Under the pieces are notes generated by a model that was not told the DNA's origin, searched no databases, and saw nothing but the letters and a program-made list of their open reading frames with translations. From positions 12,340 to 76,339 of the forward strand of contig PLWV01000005.1 in NCBI GenBank assembly GCA_003153155.1: a stretch of 64,000 bases of DNA, given 5' to 3'. Position numbers and translations under genes: made by a program. Shown in pieces: positions 18,601 to 27,629 of the stretch (the stretch's first letter is position 1; each line of letters opens with the position of its first letter). This stretch comes from Gallionella sp. (GTDB lineage Bacteria; Pseudomonadota; Gammaproteobacteria; Burkholderiales; Gallionellaceae).

Positions 18601-21027
18601 ATGTTAGAACAAGATATCCCCAGCACTATTACCAGCAACTTGCACCCGTTACTGCCTTTGCGTGATGTCGTGGTGTTCCCGCATATGGTGATTCCGTTGT
18701 TCGTTGGACGCTCCAAGTCCATCAAGGCACTGGAGACGGCGATGGAGGCCGGCAAAAGTATTGCGCTGGTGGCGCAAAGGTCTGCGACCAAAGATGATCC
18801 GGGCACGGATGATCTCTATGCCATCGGCAGTATGGCTAATATCCTGCAAATGTTGAAATTGCCGGACGGCACCGTGAAGGTTCTGGTCGAAGGCACGCAA
18901 CGCGCCAACGTGTTGCGCGTGTATGACGCCAAATCGCATTTCGATGCCGAGGTGCAAGTCGTCCCCGCTGAGGATGGCACGGATAGCGAATCCGAGGCAA
19001 TGCGCCGCGTGCTGATCGCGCAGTTTGATCAGTATGTGAAACTCAACAAAAAGATCCCGCCGGAAATCCTGACTTCGCTGGCTGGCATCGATGATGCCGG
19101 TCGTCTGGCCGATACCATTGCCGCCCATCTGCCGCTCAAGCTGGAGCAAAAACAGGAGGTGCTGGAAATTTTTGGCGTGCGCAAACGCCTGGAGCACTTG
19201 CTGGGACTACTGGAAGGCGAGATAGACATTCTTCAGGTCGAGAAGCGCATCCGCGGCCGTGTAAGACGCCAGATGGAAAAGAGCCAGCGCGAGTATTACC
19301 TGAACGAGCAGGTCAAGGCGATTCAGAAGGAACTGGGTGACGGTGAAGATGGTACCGACTTTGACGAGTTGGAAAAGAAGATCAAAGCCGCGCACATGCC
19401 GAAAGAGGCACGCAACAAGGCCGAGGCCGAGCTGAAGAAGCTGCGCATGATGTCGCCGATGTCAGCCGAAGCCACCGTGGTGCGCAACTACATGGATGTG
19501 CTGATGGGGCTGCCATGGAAGAAAAAGACCAAGATCAGTGCTGATCTGAAACAGGCCGAAGTGGTGCTTGAGGAAGACCACTATGGCCTGGATAAGGTCA
19601 AGGAACGCATTCTTGAATACCTCGCCGTGCAGCAACGTATGAATAAAATGAAGGCTCCCATCCTTTGTTTGGTCGGTCCGCCGGGCGTGGGTAAAACCTC
19701 GCTGGGACAGTCGATAGCGCGTGCCACCAATCGTAAATTCGTGCGCATGTCGCTGGGCGGTGTGCGCGATGAATCCGAGATTCGCGGCCATCGCCGTACC
19801 TATATCGGTTCCATGCCAGGCAAGATATTGCAGAACATGAGCAAGGTCGCGGTGAAGAACCCGCTGTTCCTGTTAGACGAAGTGGACAAGATGGGTATGG
19901 ATATGCGCGGCGATCCGTCTTCCGCGCTGCTGGAAGTGCTTGATCCGGAGCAGAACAGCACGTTTGTCGATCACTATGTCGAGGTCGAGTATGACCTGTC
20001 AGAAGTGATGTTCGTGGCAACGGCGAATACGCTGAATATCCCGGACGCGCTAATGGATCGTATGGAAATCATTCATGTTTCCAGCTACATGGAAGAGGAG
20101 AAGATCAACATTGCTACGCGCTATCTGGTACCCAAGGTGGTCAAGAACAATGGCCTGAAACCGGAGGAAATCAACATCTCCGAAAGCGCATTGCGCGACA
20201 TCGTGCGCTATTACGTGCGCGAAGCCGGGGTGCGCGGCTTGGAGCGGGAAATCTCCAAGATTTGTCGCAAGGTGGTAAAGGCACTTTTGTTAAAAGATCG
20301 CGATACCAAGGTGACCATCAATTCGCGCAATCTCGACAAGTATCTTGGTGTGCGCCGCTATTCGTATGGTGTCGCCGAGAAAAATAATCAAGTCGGGCAA
20401 GTGACTGGCTTGGCGTGGACGGAAGTTGGCGGCGAATTGCTCACGATTGAAGCTGCAGTGCTGCCGGGCAAAGGCAAGACCACCACCACCGGTAAGCTGG
20501 GCGATGTGATGCAAGAGTCTATCCAGGCTGCACTGAGTGTGGTGCGCAGTCGCGCCAAGCGATTGGGTATAGATGAAGAGTTTTATCATAAGACTGATTT
20601 GCATATCCACTTGCCGGAAGGCGCGATTCCAAAGGACGGGCCGAGTGCAGGGGTGGGGATGTGTACGGCGATGGTCTCGGCACTGACGGGTATCCCGGTG
20701 CGTGCCGATGTGGCTATGACCGGTGAAATAACCTTGCGTGGGGAAGTGTTGCCGATAGGCGGCTTGAAGGAAAAGCTGCTGGCGGCGCAACGTGGCGGCA
20801 TTAAAGTGGTGCTGATACCTGAAGAAAACATCAAGGATCTTGCAGAGATTCCCGACAACATAAAAAACAAATTGGATATTCATCCGGTCAAGTGGATAGA
20901 TCAAGTATTGGAAATGGCCCTCGAACGTAAACCGGAGCCGCTTGCGGAAGTGGCTGAAAAGGTTGCTGTTGTTGCCTTGGCGGGGGATGCGGTGCGGCCT
21001 GATTCAGCAGTAGTGACCAAGCATTGA
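18601..21027 (+). CDS. lon: endopeptidase La (Lon protease)
   Basis: 808 residues. The N-terminal LON substrate-binding domain starts [20 protein letters not shown]. Then come a coiled-coil linker, the AAA+ domain with Walker [13 protein letters not shown] (about 355) and Walker [10 protein letters not shown], and the C-terminal protease domain with the catalytic serine in [14 protein letters not shown] (about 680) and lysine in [13 protein letters not shown] (about 722). It degrades misfolded and regulatory proteins. A sigma-32-type promoter lies just upstream. Confidence 0.97.
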   Translation: MLEQDIPSTITSNLHPLLPLRDVVVFPHMVIPLFVGRSKSIKALETAMEAGKSIALVAQRSATKDDPGTDDLYAIGSMANILQMLKLPDGTVKVLVEGTQRANVLRVYDAKSHFDAEVQVVPAEDGTDSESEAMRRVLIAQFDQYVKLNKKIPPEILTSLAGIDDAGRLADTIAAHLPLKLEQKQEVLEIFGVRKRLEHLLGLLEGEIDILQVEKRIRGRVRRQMEKSQREYYLNEQVKAIQKELGDGEDGTDFDELEKKIKAAHMPKEARNKAEAELKKLRMMSPMSAEATVVRNYMDVLMGLPWKKKTKISADLKQAEVVLEEDHYGLDKVKERILEYLAVQQRMNKMKAPILCLVGPPGVGKTSLGQSIARATNRKFVRMSLGGVRDESEIRGHRRTYIGSMPGKILQNMSKVAVKNPLFLLDEVDKMGMDMRGDPSSALLEVLDPEQNSTFVDHYVEVEYDLSEVMFVATANTLNIPDALMDRMEIIHVSSYMEEEKINIATRYLVPKVVKNNGLKPEEINISESALRDIVRYYVREAGVRGLEREISKICRKVVKALLLKDRDTKVTINSRNLDKYLGVRRYSYGVAEKNNQVGQVTGLAWTEVGGELLTIEAAVLPGKGKTTTTGKLGDVMQESIQAALSVVRSRAKRLGIDEEFYHKTDLHIHLPEGAIPKDGPSAGVGMCTAMVSALTGIPVRADVAMTGEITLRGEVLPIGGLKEKLLAAQRGGIKVVLIPEENIKDLAEIPDNIKNKLDIHPVKWIDQVLEMALERKPEPLAEVAEKVAVVALAGDAVRPDSAVVTKH

Positions 21028-21088
21028 GTGGCAAATTCCTAACAGCTTGATTATGGCAATGCAAGATAAAAAATATTTTAGTAATCGC

Positions 21089-21118
21089 TTGACCAAAGCT
21101 GCGAAGCCTTGATATAAA
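21089..21118 (+). promoter_or_regulatory. sigma-70 promoter of hupB
   Basis: TTGACC (21089-21094), 18-base spacer, TATAAA (21113-21118). It ends 51 bases before the hupB ATG. Confidence 0.65.
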
Positions 21119-21169
21119 GCCCTTGCAGGGATTTTCCTGTTTTCTTAATCACTCGCAAAGGGGACTTAC

Positions 21170-21442
21170 ATGAATAAATCTGATTTGGTTGATGCAATTG
21201 CAAAATCCGCTGAAATCTCTAAGGCAGCTGCTGCTCGTGCACTGGATGCGACTGTAGACACCATCAAGAAGGCACTGAAGAAAGGTGATTCAGTGAGCTT
21301 GGTTGGTTTCGGTACTTTTAAAGTTGGCAAGCGTGCTGCGCGTAATGGTCGCAATCCTCGCACTGGTGCGACGATCAAGATCAAGGCAGCCAAGGTTCCA
21401 AAGTTTAGTGCTGGCAAGGGCCTGAAGGATGCTGTAAACTAA
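21170..21442 (+). CDS. hupB: DNA-binding protein HU-beta
   Basis: 90 residues, the standard HU length. Signature: [20 protein letters not shown] followed by [12 protein letters not shown], where the proline at the arm tip intercalates DNA. The N-terminus [20 protein letters not shown] is typical. It is a nucleoid-associated dimer that bends DNA. AAAGGGG lies seven bases before the ATG. It follows lon, a conserved order in many proteobacteria, and precedes two tRNA genes. Confidence 0.96.
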   Translation: MNKSDLVDAIAKSAEISKAAAARALDATVDTIKKALKKGDSVSLVGFGTFKVGKRAARNGRNPRTGATIKIKAAKVPKFSAGKGLKDAVN

Positions 21443-21453
21443 CCGGCTTTGTC

Positions 21454-21529
21454 GGGTGCTTAGCTCAGCTGGTAGAGCGTCGCCCTTACAAGGCGAATGT
21501 CGGCGGTTCGATCCCGTCAGCACCCACCA
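21454..21529 (+). tRNA. tRNA-Val (anticodon TAC)
   Basis: 76 bases. Acceptor GGGTGCT/AGCACCC, D arm TAGCTCAGCTGGTAGAGC, anticodon stem TCGCC/GGCGA with TAC at 21487-21489, T arm CGGCGGTTCGATCCCGTC with one loose pair, CCA encoded. Confidence 0.95.
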
Positions 21530-21540
21530 CACACGTTTTT

Positions 21541-21617
21541 GGAGTGGTAGTTCAGTTGGTTAGAATACCGGCCTGTCACGCCGGGGGTCGCGGGTTCGAG
21601 TCCCGTCCACTCCGCCA
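21541..21617 (+). tRNA. tRNA-Asp (anticodon GTC)
   Basis: 77 bases. Acceptor GGAGTGG/CCACTCC, D arm TAGTTCAGTTGGTTAGAATA, anticodon GTC at 21575-21577, T arm CGCGGGTTCGAGTCCCGT, discriminator G, CCA encoded. It is 11 bases after tRNA-Val and is followed by a terminator, so the two form one transcript. Confidence 0.95.
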
Positions 21618-21622
21618 AATTG

Positions 21623-21647
21623 AGGCGAACGCAAGTTCGCCTTTTTT
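21623..21647 (+). terminator. intrinsic terminator after tRNA-Asp
   Basis: AGGCGAAC, loop GCAA, GTTCGCCT, then a T run. A perfect 8-bp stem six bases after the tRNA CCA end. Confidence 0.88.
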
Positions 21648-21687
21648 ACATCTGTTTCATTTAAATCAATAGTTGGATGGCATCGCT

Positions 21688-23595
21688 ATGTTTAATTTCG
21701 TACATGAAAAAAAGCGGCTGGTACAGGTTGTCCTGGCACTCATTATTTTGCCATTTGCATTATGGGGAGTGAGCTCATATGACAGATCTGGAAATACAGC
21801 AGAAGTGGCTGCTACGGTGAATGGCACCAAAATTACTCAACAAGAACTTGAAAATGCACTTCGTCAGCAACAAGACAGGATGCGTCAGCAGCTAGGCGCA
21901 AACTTTGATGCGGCGATGTTTGACAATCCTGAGATGAAGCGTGCGGTGCTGGATAATCTGGTTTCCCAGCGTTTGCTGGTCGAGCGTGCCAAGGCGGCAA
22001 GATTGGCTGTGCCGGATGATCAAGTGGCGCAGGTGATTGCCGGAATCGAGGCTTTTCAGGATGGTGGAAAGTTTGATAAGAAACGTTACCAAACCGTGCT
22101 GGCAAATCAAAATATGTCGCCATTGACGTTTGAAGCACGCTTGCGTGATGAGTTGCTCGGGCAACAAATGCAGGATGCTTATGCGCAGAATGGGTTTGCC
22201 GCAAACAGCGTTGCGGACAACGTTATTCGTTTGAACGAGCAACAACGGGTGGTGAGTGTGTCACCCATATCATTTCAGTCGTTTATGTCACAGGCAAAAG
22301 TGGATGATGCCGCGCTGAAAAAATATTACGAGCAAAATCCAAATGAGTTTCAAGTTCAAGAGCAGGCCAAAGTAGAGTATGCGAAATTCTCAGTGGATGA
22401 TTTGCTTACGAAGGTCGAGGTGAGCAAGGAGGATGTGCGCAAGTATTACGACGAGCATCAAAATGATTTTGGCACGCCGGAGGAACGCCATGCGGCGCAT
22501 ATCCTGATTTCTGTGAGCGCAGCCGCGTCGCAAGCCGAACAGGATGCGGCCAAGGCCAAGGCCGAGCAGTTGCTGCAGCAAGCCAGGCAAAATCCTGCCA
22601 AGTTTGCCGAATTAGCCAGGAAAAATTCGCAGGATCCCGGCTCCGCCGCGAAGGGAGGCGATCTCGGATTTTTTGGCCGCGGCATGATGGTCAAGCCGTT
22701 CGATGATGCTGCCTTTGCTTTGAAGGTCGGTGAAATCAGCGGGCTGGTGAAGTCGGATTTCGGTTATCACATCATCAAGCTGATTGCAGTTAAGCCATCC
22801 AGGGTTTTGCCGTTCGATGAGGCGCGTGAAGGTATCGTGAATAAGCTGCGCCAGCAAAAAGCTGCCGACATGTTCGCCGAGATGGCGGAGAAATTCAGCA
22901 ACGCTGTTTATGAGCAAAGCGATACGTTGAAGCCGGCGGCCGATCTGGTTGGCGCGAAAATTGAGCGCAGCGGATGGTTGATCAAAGGGACGGCTGCCGG
23001 CCAGCCTTGGACAGCAAAAATGTTGCAGGCGATCTTTAACGATGAAGTCGTGAAGAATAAGCGCAACACGGCTGCGATTGAGGTGGCGGCAAATACGCTG
23101 GTTGCTGCGCGTATCCTGGAATACAAGCCGGCCTCTGTGCGTGCCTTGAGCGAAGTGCAGGAAGTGATCCGTCAAAAATTGTTGCGTCAGCAGGCACTGG
23201 AACTGGCTGCAAAGCAGGGTAAATCAGTGCTGGAGCAACTGCAGGGAGGAAATAAGCCGGCATTAAGCTGGGGTGCCGCCCAGAGCGTTACTCGTGCGCA
23301 ACATGGCTCTCTGGATATAGGATTGATACGGCAAATATTCCAGGCGAATGCAGCCAAGTTACCGCAGTTTGTCGGTGCGGAAGATGTACAGAATGGCTAT
23401 GTGCTGGTACGTATCGATGCGGTCAAAGAAGGCGCGGCGATCGATGACGCGAAACGCGCGCGTTACGCGCAGCAATTGCGGCAACTGACCGGAGAGGAAA
23501 TGTCCCATGCTTATCAGGCTGACGCTAAGCAGCAGGCGACGATCAAGGTGAATTTGCCTGAGGCGGTGCCAAAGAATGAGACAGTGCAGCCTTGA
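21688..23595 (+). CDS. ppiD: peptidyl-prolyl cis-trans isomerase D (periplasmic folding chaperone)
   Basis: 635 residues. A short cytoplasmic N-terminus ([15 protein letters not shown]) and one transmembrane helix (about 14-34) are followed by SurA-N-like segments and a parvulin domain near residues 265-360 ([11 protein letters not shown] ... [20 protein letters not shown] ... [11 protein letters not shown]). It is anchored in the inner membrane facing the periplasm and helps fold exported proteins. The ATG at 21688 has GGATGG upstream; a TTG five codons earlier is rejected. Monocistronic, with a terminator after it. Confidence 0.93.
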   Translation: MFNFVHEKKRLVQVVLALIILPFALWGVSSYDRSGNTAEVAATVNGTKITQQELENALRQQQDRMRQQLGANFDAAMFDNPEMKRAVLDNLVSQRLLVERAKAARLAVPDDQVAQVIAGIEAFQDGGKFDKKRYQTVLANQNMSPLTFEARLRDELLGQQMQDAYAQNGFAANSVADNVIRLNEQQRVVSVSPISFQSFMSQAKVDDAALKKYYEQNPNEFQVQEQAKVEYAKFSVDDLLTKVEVSKEDVRKYYDEHQNDFGTPEERHAAHILISVSAAASQAEQDAAKAKAEQLLQQARQNPAKFAELARKNSQDPGSAAKGGDLGFFGRGMMVKPFDDAAFALKVGEISGLVKSDFGYHIIKLIAVKPSRVLPFDEAREGIVNKLRQQKAADMFAEMAEKFSNAVYEQSDTLKPAADLVGAKIERSGWLIKGTAAGQPWTAKMLQAIFNDEVVKNKRNTAAIEVAANTLVAARILEYKPASVRALSEVQEVIRQKLLRQQALELAAKQGKSVLEQLQGGNKPALSWGAAQSVTRAQHGSLDIGLIRQIFQANAAKLPQFVGAEDVQNGYVLVRIDAVKEGAAIDDAKRARYAQQLRQLTGEEMSHAYQADAKQQATIKVNLPEAVPKNETVQP

Positions 23596-23614
23596 TTTTG
23601 CATCACCGCCAAAT

Positions 23615-23647
23615 AAAAAACGCCACCCGAGAGTGGCGTTTTTTATT
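23615..23647. terminator. bidirectional terminator between ppiD and fabI
   Basis: AAAAAACGCCAC, loop CCGAGA, GTGGCGTTTTTT: a perfect stem flanked by A and T tracts, between convergent genes. Confidence 0.9.
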
Positions 23648-23665
23648 TGGTGGTGTTAACTCAAA

Positions 23666-24454
23666 TTATGCTTCGGTTGTGCCCAACGATGTTGTGTTGA
23701 ATCCACCGTCCACGTATGTGATTTCACCGGTGATGCCGCTGGCCAGATCGCTGCACAGGAAAGCGGCGGCATTGCCCACTTCTTCGATGGTGACGTTGCG
23801 TTTGAGTGGGGCGTTCTTCTCGTTGTAGCTGAGCAATTTGTTGAAATCGGCAATACCGGCCGCAGCCAGTGTCTTGATCGGCCCGGCAGAAATACCATTC
23901 ACGCGAATTCCTTGACGACCCAGTTGCATCGCCAGATAACGCACGCTGGCTTCCAGGCTGGCTTTGGCCATACCCATCACGTTGTAGTGCGGCATGGTAC
24001 GCACCGCACCGAGATAGGTCAGAGTTAGCAGGGATGCGTTGCGGCCTTCCATCATTGGCAGTGCGGCTTTGGCCATGGCTGGAAAGCTATAGGCACTGAT
24101 ATCGTGTGCGATACGGAACGCCTCACGGCTGAAATTATCCAAAAACTCCCCGGCTAAAGCTTCACGTGGTGCAAAAGCGATGGCATGCACAAATCCGTCA
24201 AATCCATCCCAGCGTTTGCCCAGATCGATGAACAGTTGGTTGATGTCGTCATCGCGGCTGACATCGCATTGGTAGATCATGTCGCTGCCGAATTTCTTGG
24301 CCATGTCCTCAACGCGGCCAAGCACCCGTTCTCCCTGATAGGTGAAAGCGAGTTCCGCTCCTTCGCGATGCATGGCTTGCGCGATACCGTAGGCAATCGA
24401 GCGGGTGCTGATCATGCCGGTAATCAAAATGCGTTTGTTGGCCAGAAATCCCAC
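23666..24454 (-). CDS. fabI: enoyl-[acyl-carrier-protein] reductase (NADH)
   Basis: 262 residues, the usual length. NADH-binding start [18 protein letters not shown]; catalytic Tyr and Lys in the Y-x6-K motif [29 protein letters not shown]-terminal [13 protein letters not shown]. It catalyses the last reduction of fatty acid elongation. I prefer the GTG at 24454, with GAGGA seven bases upstream and a -10 hexamer at 24494-24499. The ATG nine codons earlier (24481) has no binding site and would lie only a few bases from the transcription start. Confidence 0.94.
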   Translation of the reverse strand: MGFLANKRILITGMISTRSIAYGIAQAMHREGAELAFTYQGERVLGRVEDMAKKFGSDMIYQCDVSRDDDINQLFIDLGKRWDGFDGFVHAIAFAPREALAGEFLDNFSREAFRIAHDISAYSFPAMAKAALPMMEGRNASLLTLTYLGAVRTMPHYNVMGMAKASLEASVRYLAMQLGRQGIRVNGISAGPIKTLAAAGIADFNKLLSYNEKNAPLKRNVTIEEVGNAAAFLCSDLASGITGEITYVDGGFNTTSLGTTEA

Positions 24455-24493
24455 GTTGTTCCTCTGCAAAAGGTTGGTCATTAAAGTGCGGTC

Positions 24494-24499
24494 ATTATA
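24494..24499 (-). promoter_or_regulatory. -10 hexamer of the fabI promoter
   Basis: TATAAT on the minus strand, about 40 bases before the preferred GTG start. The -35 region is not clear and may lie in the adjoining sequence near 24517-24523. Confidence 0.45.
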
Positions 24500-24604
24500 A
24501 CCTTATGTCAGCGCGTAGCGAATTCATTAAAAGCCCCGCAACAGGGTTTCCAGCATTGCGTGGCGGATTACCCGCTTGCGCATCTGCAGGGCTGTCCCGA
24601 TCCT

Positions 24605-24784
24605 GATGTAACAACTGATGCGACTACTAGCCATCTGACTAACCCAGCAAAAGACGCTGGGCAAGTCATTGGTTATAGCCATTCGACTGATGAAACTACT
24701 AGCCAATCCACTAAGCCACCAAAAAACGGTGGCCAAGTGGCTGGTTATAGGCTGGCAAAAGACACCAGCCAAGTCGCTGGTTAT
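24605..24784 (+). repeat. three 60-bp palindromic units: two inserted in a third, exactly 180 bp
   Basis: The outer unit is 24605-24616 + 24677-24688 + 24749-24784 (12+12+36 = 60 bp; inner stem GGCTGG/CCAGCC, outer CGACT/AGTCG). The first insert is 24617-24676 (inner CCCAGC/GCTGGG, outer TGACT/AGTCA). The second is 24689-24748 (inner CCACC/GGTGG, outer CCACT/AGTGG). Both inserts follow ACT and begin GATG. The remainder of this 450-base gap between fabI and ccmA shows no gene. Confidence 0.92.
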
Positions 24785-24844
24785 GTCGAATAGATTGGCA
24801 CTTACACTCAGAGGGTCTTGGCGATCCGGTGCCGGCATTTAGCG

Positions 24845-24874
24845 TTGTCACCGTCCGGCGCAACCGTATATAAT
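24845..24874 (+). promoter_or_regulatory. sigma-70 promoter of the ccm operon
   Basis: TTGTCA (24845-24850), 18-base spacer, TATAAT (24869-24874), 31 bases before the ccmA ATG. Confidence 0.65.
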
Positions 24875-24905
24875 CCCGCGCTGTCAAATTTTAGGTTTCC
24901 CCTTC

Positions 24906-25520
24906 ATGCTGGAAGTCAGCAATCTTGCTTGTAGTCGCGGCGAACATCGTTTGTTTTCCGGGTTGAGTTTTAATCTGCATCTCGGGCAGATCATGCAAGT
25001 GCAAGGCGTGAACGGCAGCGGCAAAACCAGTTTGTTGCGTACCTTGTGCGGCTTTTTGATGCCGGATGAGGGTGATATTGTCTGGCGCGGTGAGAGCATC
25101 CGCGAGCTGGATGAGGATTACTATGCCGAGATGCTGTACCTCGGGCATTTGAATGCTATTAAAGATGAGTTGAGCGCGCTGGAAAATTTGCGCATTTCGG
25201 CCGGTCTTTCCGGGATTAAGCTCGAGGAGAAAGAGGCGATAGCCGCTTTGCGGCGTATGGGCTTGCGCGGCCGCGAGAAGCTGCCAACCAAAGTGCTTTC
25301 GCAAGGCCAGCGGCGGCGCGTTGCGCTGGCGCGTTTGCTGGTCAGTGATGCCAAGTTGTGGATACTCGACGAACCTTTGACCGCGCTCGATGTCGGAGCA
25401 GTGGCGTTAATACAGGAATTGATCGCCGAGCATCTGGCTCAACAGGGGATGGTGATTTTTACCACGCATCAGCCGCTGCATGTGGCGGGGGTGGAAATGC
25501 GCACTTTGTCGCTGTCATGA
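24906..25520 (+). CDS. ccmA: heme exporter ATP-binding protein CcmA
   Basis: 204 residues, ABC ATPase. Walker A GVNGSGKTSLLR (about 36-47), signature LSQGQRRRVALARLL (the LSxGQ variant), Walker B LWILDEPLTALD, H-loop TTHQPL. With CcmB it powers release of heme-loaded CcmE in system I cytochrome c maturation. The ATG overlaps no upstream gene. Its stop overlaps the ccmB ATG by four bases. First gene of a nine-gene ccm operon. Confidence 0.94.
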   Translation: MLEVSNLACSRGEHRLFSGLSFNLHLGQIMQVQGVNGSGKTSLLRTLCGFLMPDEGDIVWRGESIRELDEDYYAEMLYLGHLNAIKDELSALENLRISAGLSGIKLEEKEAIAALRRMGLRGREKLPTKVLSQGQRRRVALARLLVSDAKLWILDEPLTALDVGAVALIQELIAEHLAQQGMVIFTTHQPLHVAGVEMRTLSLS

Positions 25521-26200
25521 AGAAATCCACCATGCTCGATTTGCTGGTGTTGGTGATACGGCGCGATCTGGTGTTGGCGATGCGTCGCCGTGCAGATGTG
25601 CTCGCCACGCTGATTTTTTTCGTGATGGTGGTTAGTCTGTTTCCATTGGGTGTCGGGCCGGAACTGGACATGTTGCGCAAGATGGCGGCGGGCGTGTTGT
25701 GGGTGGCGGCGTTGCTGGCTTCGATGCTGTCGCTGGGACGATTGTTCTCGGCCGACTATCTGGATGGCACGCTGGAGCAGATGATGTTGGCCCCACAGTC
25801 TTTATCCATGCTGGTGCTGGGCAAGATGACGGCGCACTGGATGGTGTCCGGATTGCCGCTGGTGCTGCTGGCTCCGGTGTTGGGTTTGCAGTTCGATATG
25901 TCAGCGCGGGCGCTGGGTGTGTTGATCGTTGGCCTGCTGTTGGGAACGCCGATACTCAGTATGGTGGGTGCGATCGGCGCGGCATTGACGCTGGGATTAC
26001 GCGGTGGCGGTGTGCTGTTGTCATTGCTGGTGTTGCCGCTGTGCATTCCGGTGCTGATTTTTGGCACCGGAGCAGTCGAAGCTGTATCAAGCGGGTTAAG
26101 CGTAGCGTCCCATTTATCCTTGTTGGGTGCTTTGTTGGTGTTGGCCTTGGTGTTCACCCCGTGGGTGACCGCGCAGGCTTTGCGTATTTCGATGGAGTGA
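25517..26200 (+). CDS. ccmB: heme exporter permease CcmB
   Basis: 227 residues, six hydrophobic helices, with the family motifs VIRRDLVLAMRRRADVL, LFSADYLDGTLEQM and PLCIPVLIFGTGAV. It is the membrane partner of CcmA. ATG 25517 is coupled to the ccmA stop (ATGA); an alternative ATG is four codons later. Confidence 0.93.
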   Translation: MKKSTMLDLLVLVIRRDLVLAMRRRADVLATLIFFVMVVSLFPLGVGPELDMLRKMAAGVLWVAALLASMLSLGRLFSADYLDGTLEQMMLAPQSLSMLVLGKMTAHWMVSGLPLVLLAPVLGLQFDMSARALGVLIVGLLLGTPILSMVGAIGAALTLGLRGGGVLLSLLVLPLCIPVLIFGTGAVEAVSSGLSVASHLSLLGALLVLALVFTPWVTAQALRISME

Positions 26201-26203
26201 TTA

Positions 26204-26941
26204 GTGGCAATTAACTGGTTCAAATATTCCGCACCCACCACCTTTTACGGCCTGGCCGGAAAGATGATTCCATGGTTTGCCTTTTCCGCCGCGATCTTGT
26301 TTGCGATTGGCTTGTATATCGGCTTTTTTGTCGCGCCAACGGATGCTCAGCAAGGCGAGTTTTACCGCATCATGTTCATCCATGTCCCGGCTTCCATTCT
26401 GTCCATGTTCCTTTACCTGATCATGGCAGGCTACGCGGCATTGGGATTGATCTTCAATACCCGCTTGTCGGCCATGATGGCCACCGCGATCGCTCCGACC
26501 GGCGCACTGTTCGCCCTCATTTCATTGTGGACCGGTGCGCTGTGGGGCAAGCCGATGTGGGGTACGTGGTGGCTGTGGGATGCGCGCCTGACTTCCGAAC
26601 TCATCCTGTTGTTCCTGTATTTGGGCTTCATCGCGTTACACGCCTCGATTGACGACCCGCGGCGTGCCGACCGTGCCGCCGCACTGTTGGCCATCGTGGG
26701 TTCGGTGAACGTGCCGATCATTTATTTTTCGGTAAAGTGGTGGAATACCCTGCATCAGGGCTCGACCATCAAGTTCAGCGGCACCACCATGCACATTGCG
26801 ATGCAGCAGGCCATGTTCACCATGCTGGCAGCCTGCTGGTTATATGCCATTGCGGTCGTGTTGGTGCGGGTGCGCAGCATCATTCTCGAGCGCGAACGAA
26901 ATACCACTTGGATTGCTGACTTGCCGGAAGTGAAACAATGA
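26204..26941 (+). CDS. ccmC: heme transport protein CcmC
   Basis: 245 residues, six transmembrane helices. The WWD heme-handling motif is WGTWWLWDARLTSELIL (about 124-140), with conserved His in FIHVPAS and in TMHIAMQ. It loads heme onto CcmE in the periplasm. The GTG at 26204 is three bases after the ccmB stop. Confidence 0.94.
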   Translation: MAINWFKYSAPTTFYGLAGKMIPWFAFSAAILFAIGLYIGFFVAPTDAQQGEFYRIMFIHVPASILSMFLYLIMAGYAALGLIFNTRLSAMMATAIAPTGALFALISLWTGALWGKPMWGTWWLWDARLTSELILLFLYLGFIALHASIDDPRRADRAAALLAIVGSVNVPIIYFSVKWWNTLHQGSTIKFSGTTMHIAMQQAMFTMLAACWLYAIAVVLVRVRSIILERERNTTWIADLPEVKQ

Positions 26942-27126
26942 TTAGCCTGGATATCTGGATGAGGGAAAACCCGCTCACCTATGTTTGGTTCGGTTCATAT
27001 GCCGTTGCGTTGCTCATTTTTGCGATTGAGATCGCGATGGTCAAACACAAGAGAAAAATCACTTTGCAACAGGTGCGCCTGATGCGTAACGCAGGAGATG
27101 ATGCCAGAGATGAGGGTATAGCATGA
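26938..27126 (+). CDS. ccmD: heme exporter protein CcmD
   Basis: 62 residues with one transmembrane helix and the family Y-V-W-x-S/G-Y pattern (YVWFGSYAVALLIFA), followed by a basic tail. It stabilises the CcmABC-CcmE complex. The ATG overlaps the ccmC stop (ATGA), and its own stop overlaps the ccmE ATG. Confidence 0.9.
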   Translation: MISLDIWMRENPLTYVWFGSYAVALLIFAIEIAMVKHKRKITLQQVRLMRNAGDDARDEGIA

Positions 27127-27611
27127 AACCGCGCCAGAAAAGATTTGTGTTCATCGCCGTTGCCGTCGTCGGAGTGGCCACTGCGGTCGGCTTGGTACTT
27201 TATGCGCTGAGGGGTAATGTCAACCTGTACTTCACCCCGACCCAGGTGTTTAACAATGAAGTCCCCAGCGGGCGCAGCTTCCGTATTGGCGGTTTGGTCG
27301 AACTGGGCAGCGTAAAGCGCGAAAAGGACGGCTTGACGGTAAATTTCGTGATTACCGATACGCACAAAAGTATTCCGGTCGTGTATAAAGGCATCCTGCC
27401 GGATTTGTTCAAGGAAGGCAAAGGCGTGGTTGCGCAGGGCACGGTGGAAGCCAATGGTGTGATGCGCGCTGAAGAGGTGCTTGCCAAGCATGATGAGAAT
27501 TACATGCCGCCCGAAGCGGCCGATGCCTTGAAAAAAGCGCAAGCAGCGAATGCGGCTGATTCAGCCGCCATGCCAGCCAACGCGCCTGCAGCTATTCCTG
27601 TTGCTAAATAA
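27123..27611 (+). CDS. ccmE: periplasmic heme chaperone CcmE
   Basis: 162 residues. N-terminal membrane anchor (about 8-28), an OB-fold beta-barrel (FTPTQVFNNEVPSGRSFRIG ... VTDTHKSI-like block ... VVAQGTVE), and the heme-binding histidine in LAKHDENYMPPE (about 124). An Ala-rich C-terminal tail is disordered and dispensable in the family. It carries heme covalently from CcmC to CcmF. Confidence 0.94.
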   Translation: MKPRQKRFVFIAVAVVGVATAVGLVLYALRGNVNLYFTPTQVFNNEVPSGRSFRIGGLVELGSVKREKDGLTVNFVITDTHKSIPVVYKGILPDLFKEGKGVVAQGTVEANGVMRAEEVLAKHDENYMPPEAADALKKAQAANAADSAAMPANAPAAIPVAK

Positions 27612-27629
27612 TTAACTGAGGAGCCTGAC

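Noticed and set aside
24605-24784. CRISPR-like array of regularly spaced repeats
   Set aside because: The pieces are nested copies of one palindromic unit without unique spacers of constant length, and no cas genes are present.
24560-24793. Plus-strand 77-codon frame with repeated 20-residue peptide
   Set aside because: Same repeats read on the other strand. It illustrates that the units are open in both orientations but is not evidence for a gene.
24527-24838. Minus-strand frame of 103 codons between fabI and ccmA
   Set aside because: It consists of the open frame of the three 60-bp units ([20 protein letters not shown]), seen also at 4933 and 8457. No binding site or conserved protein.
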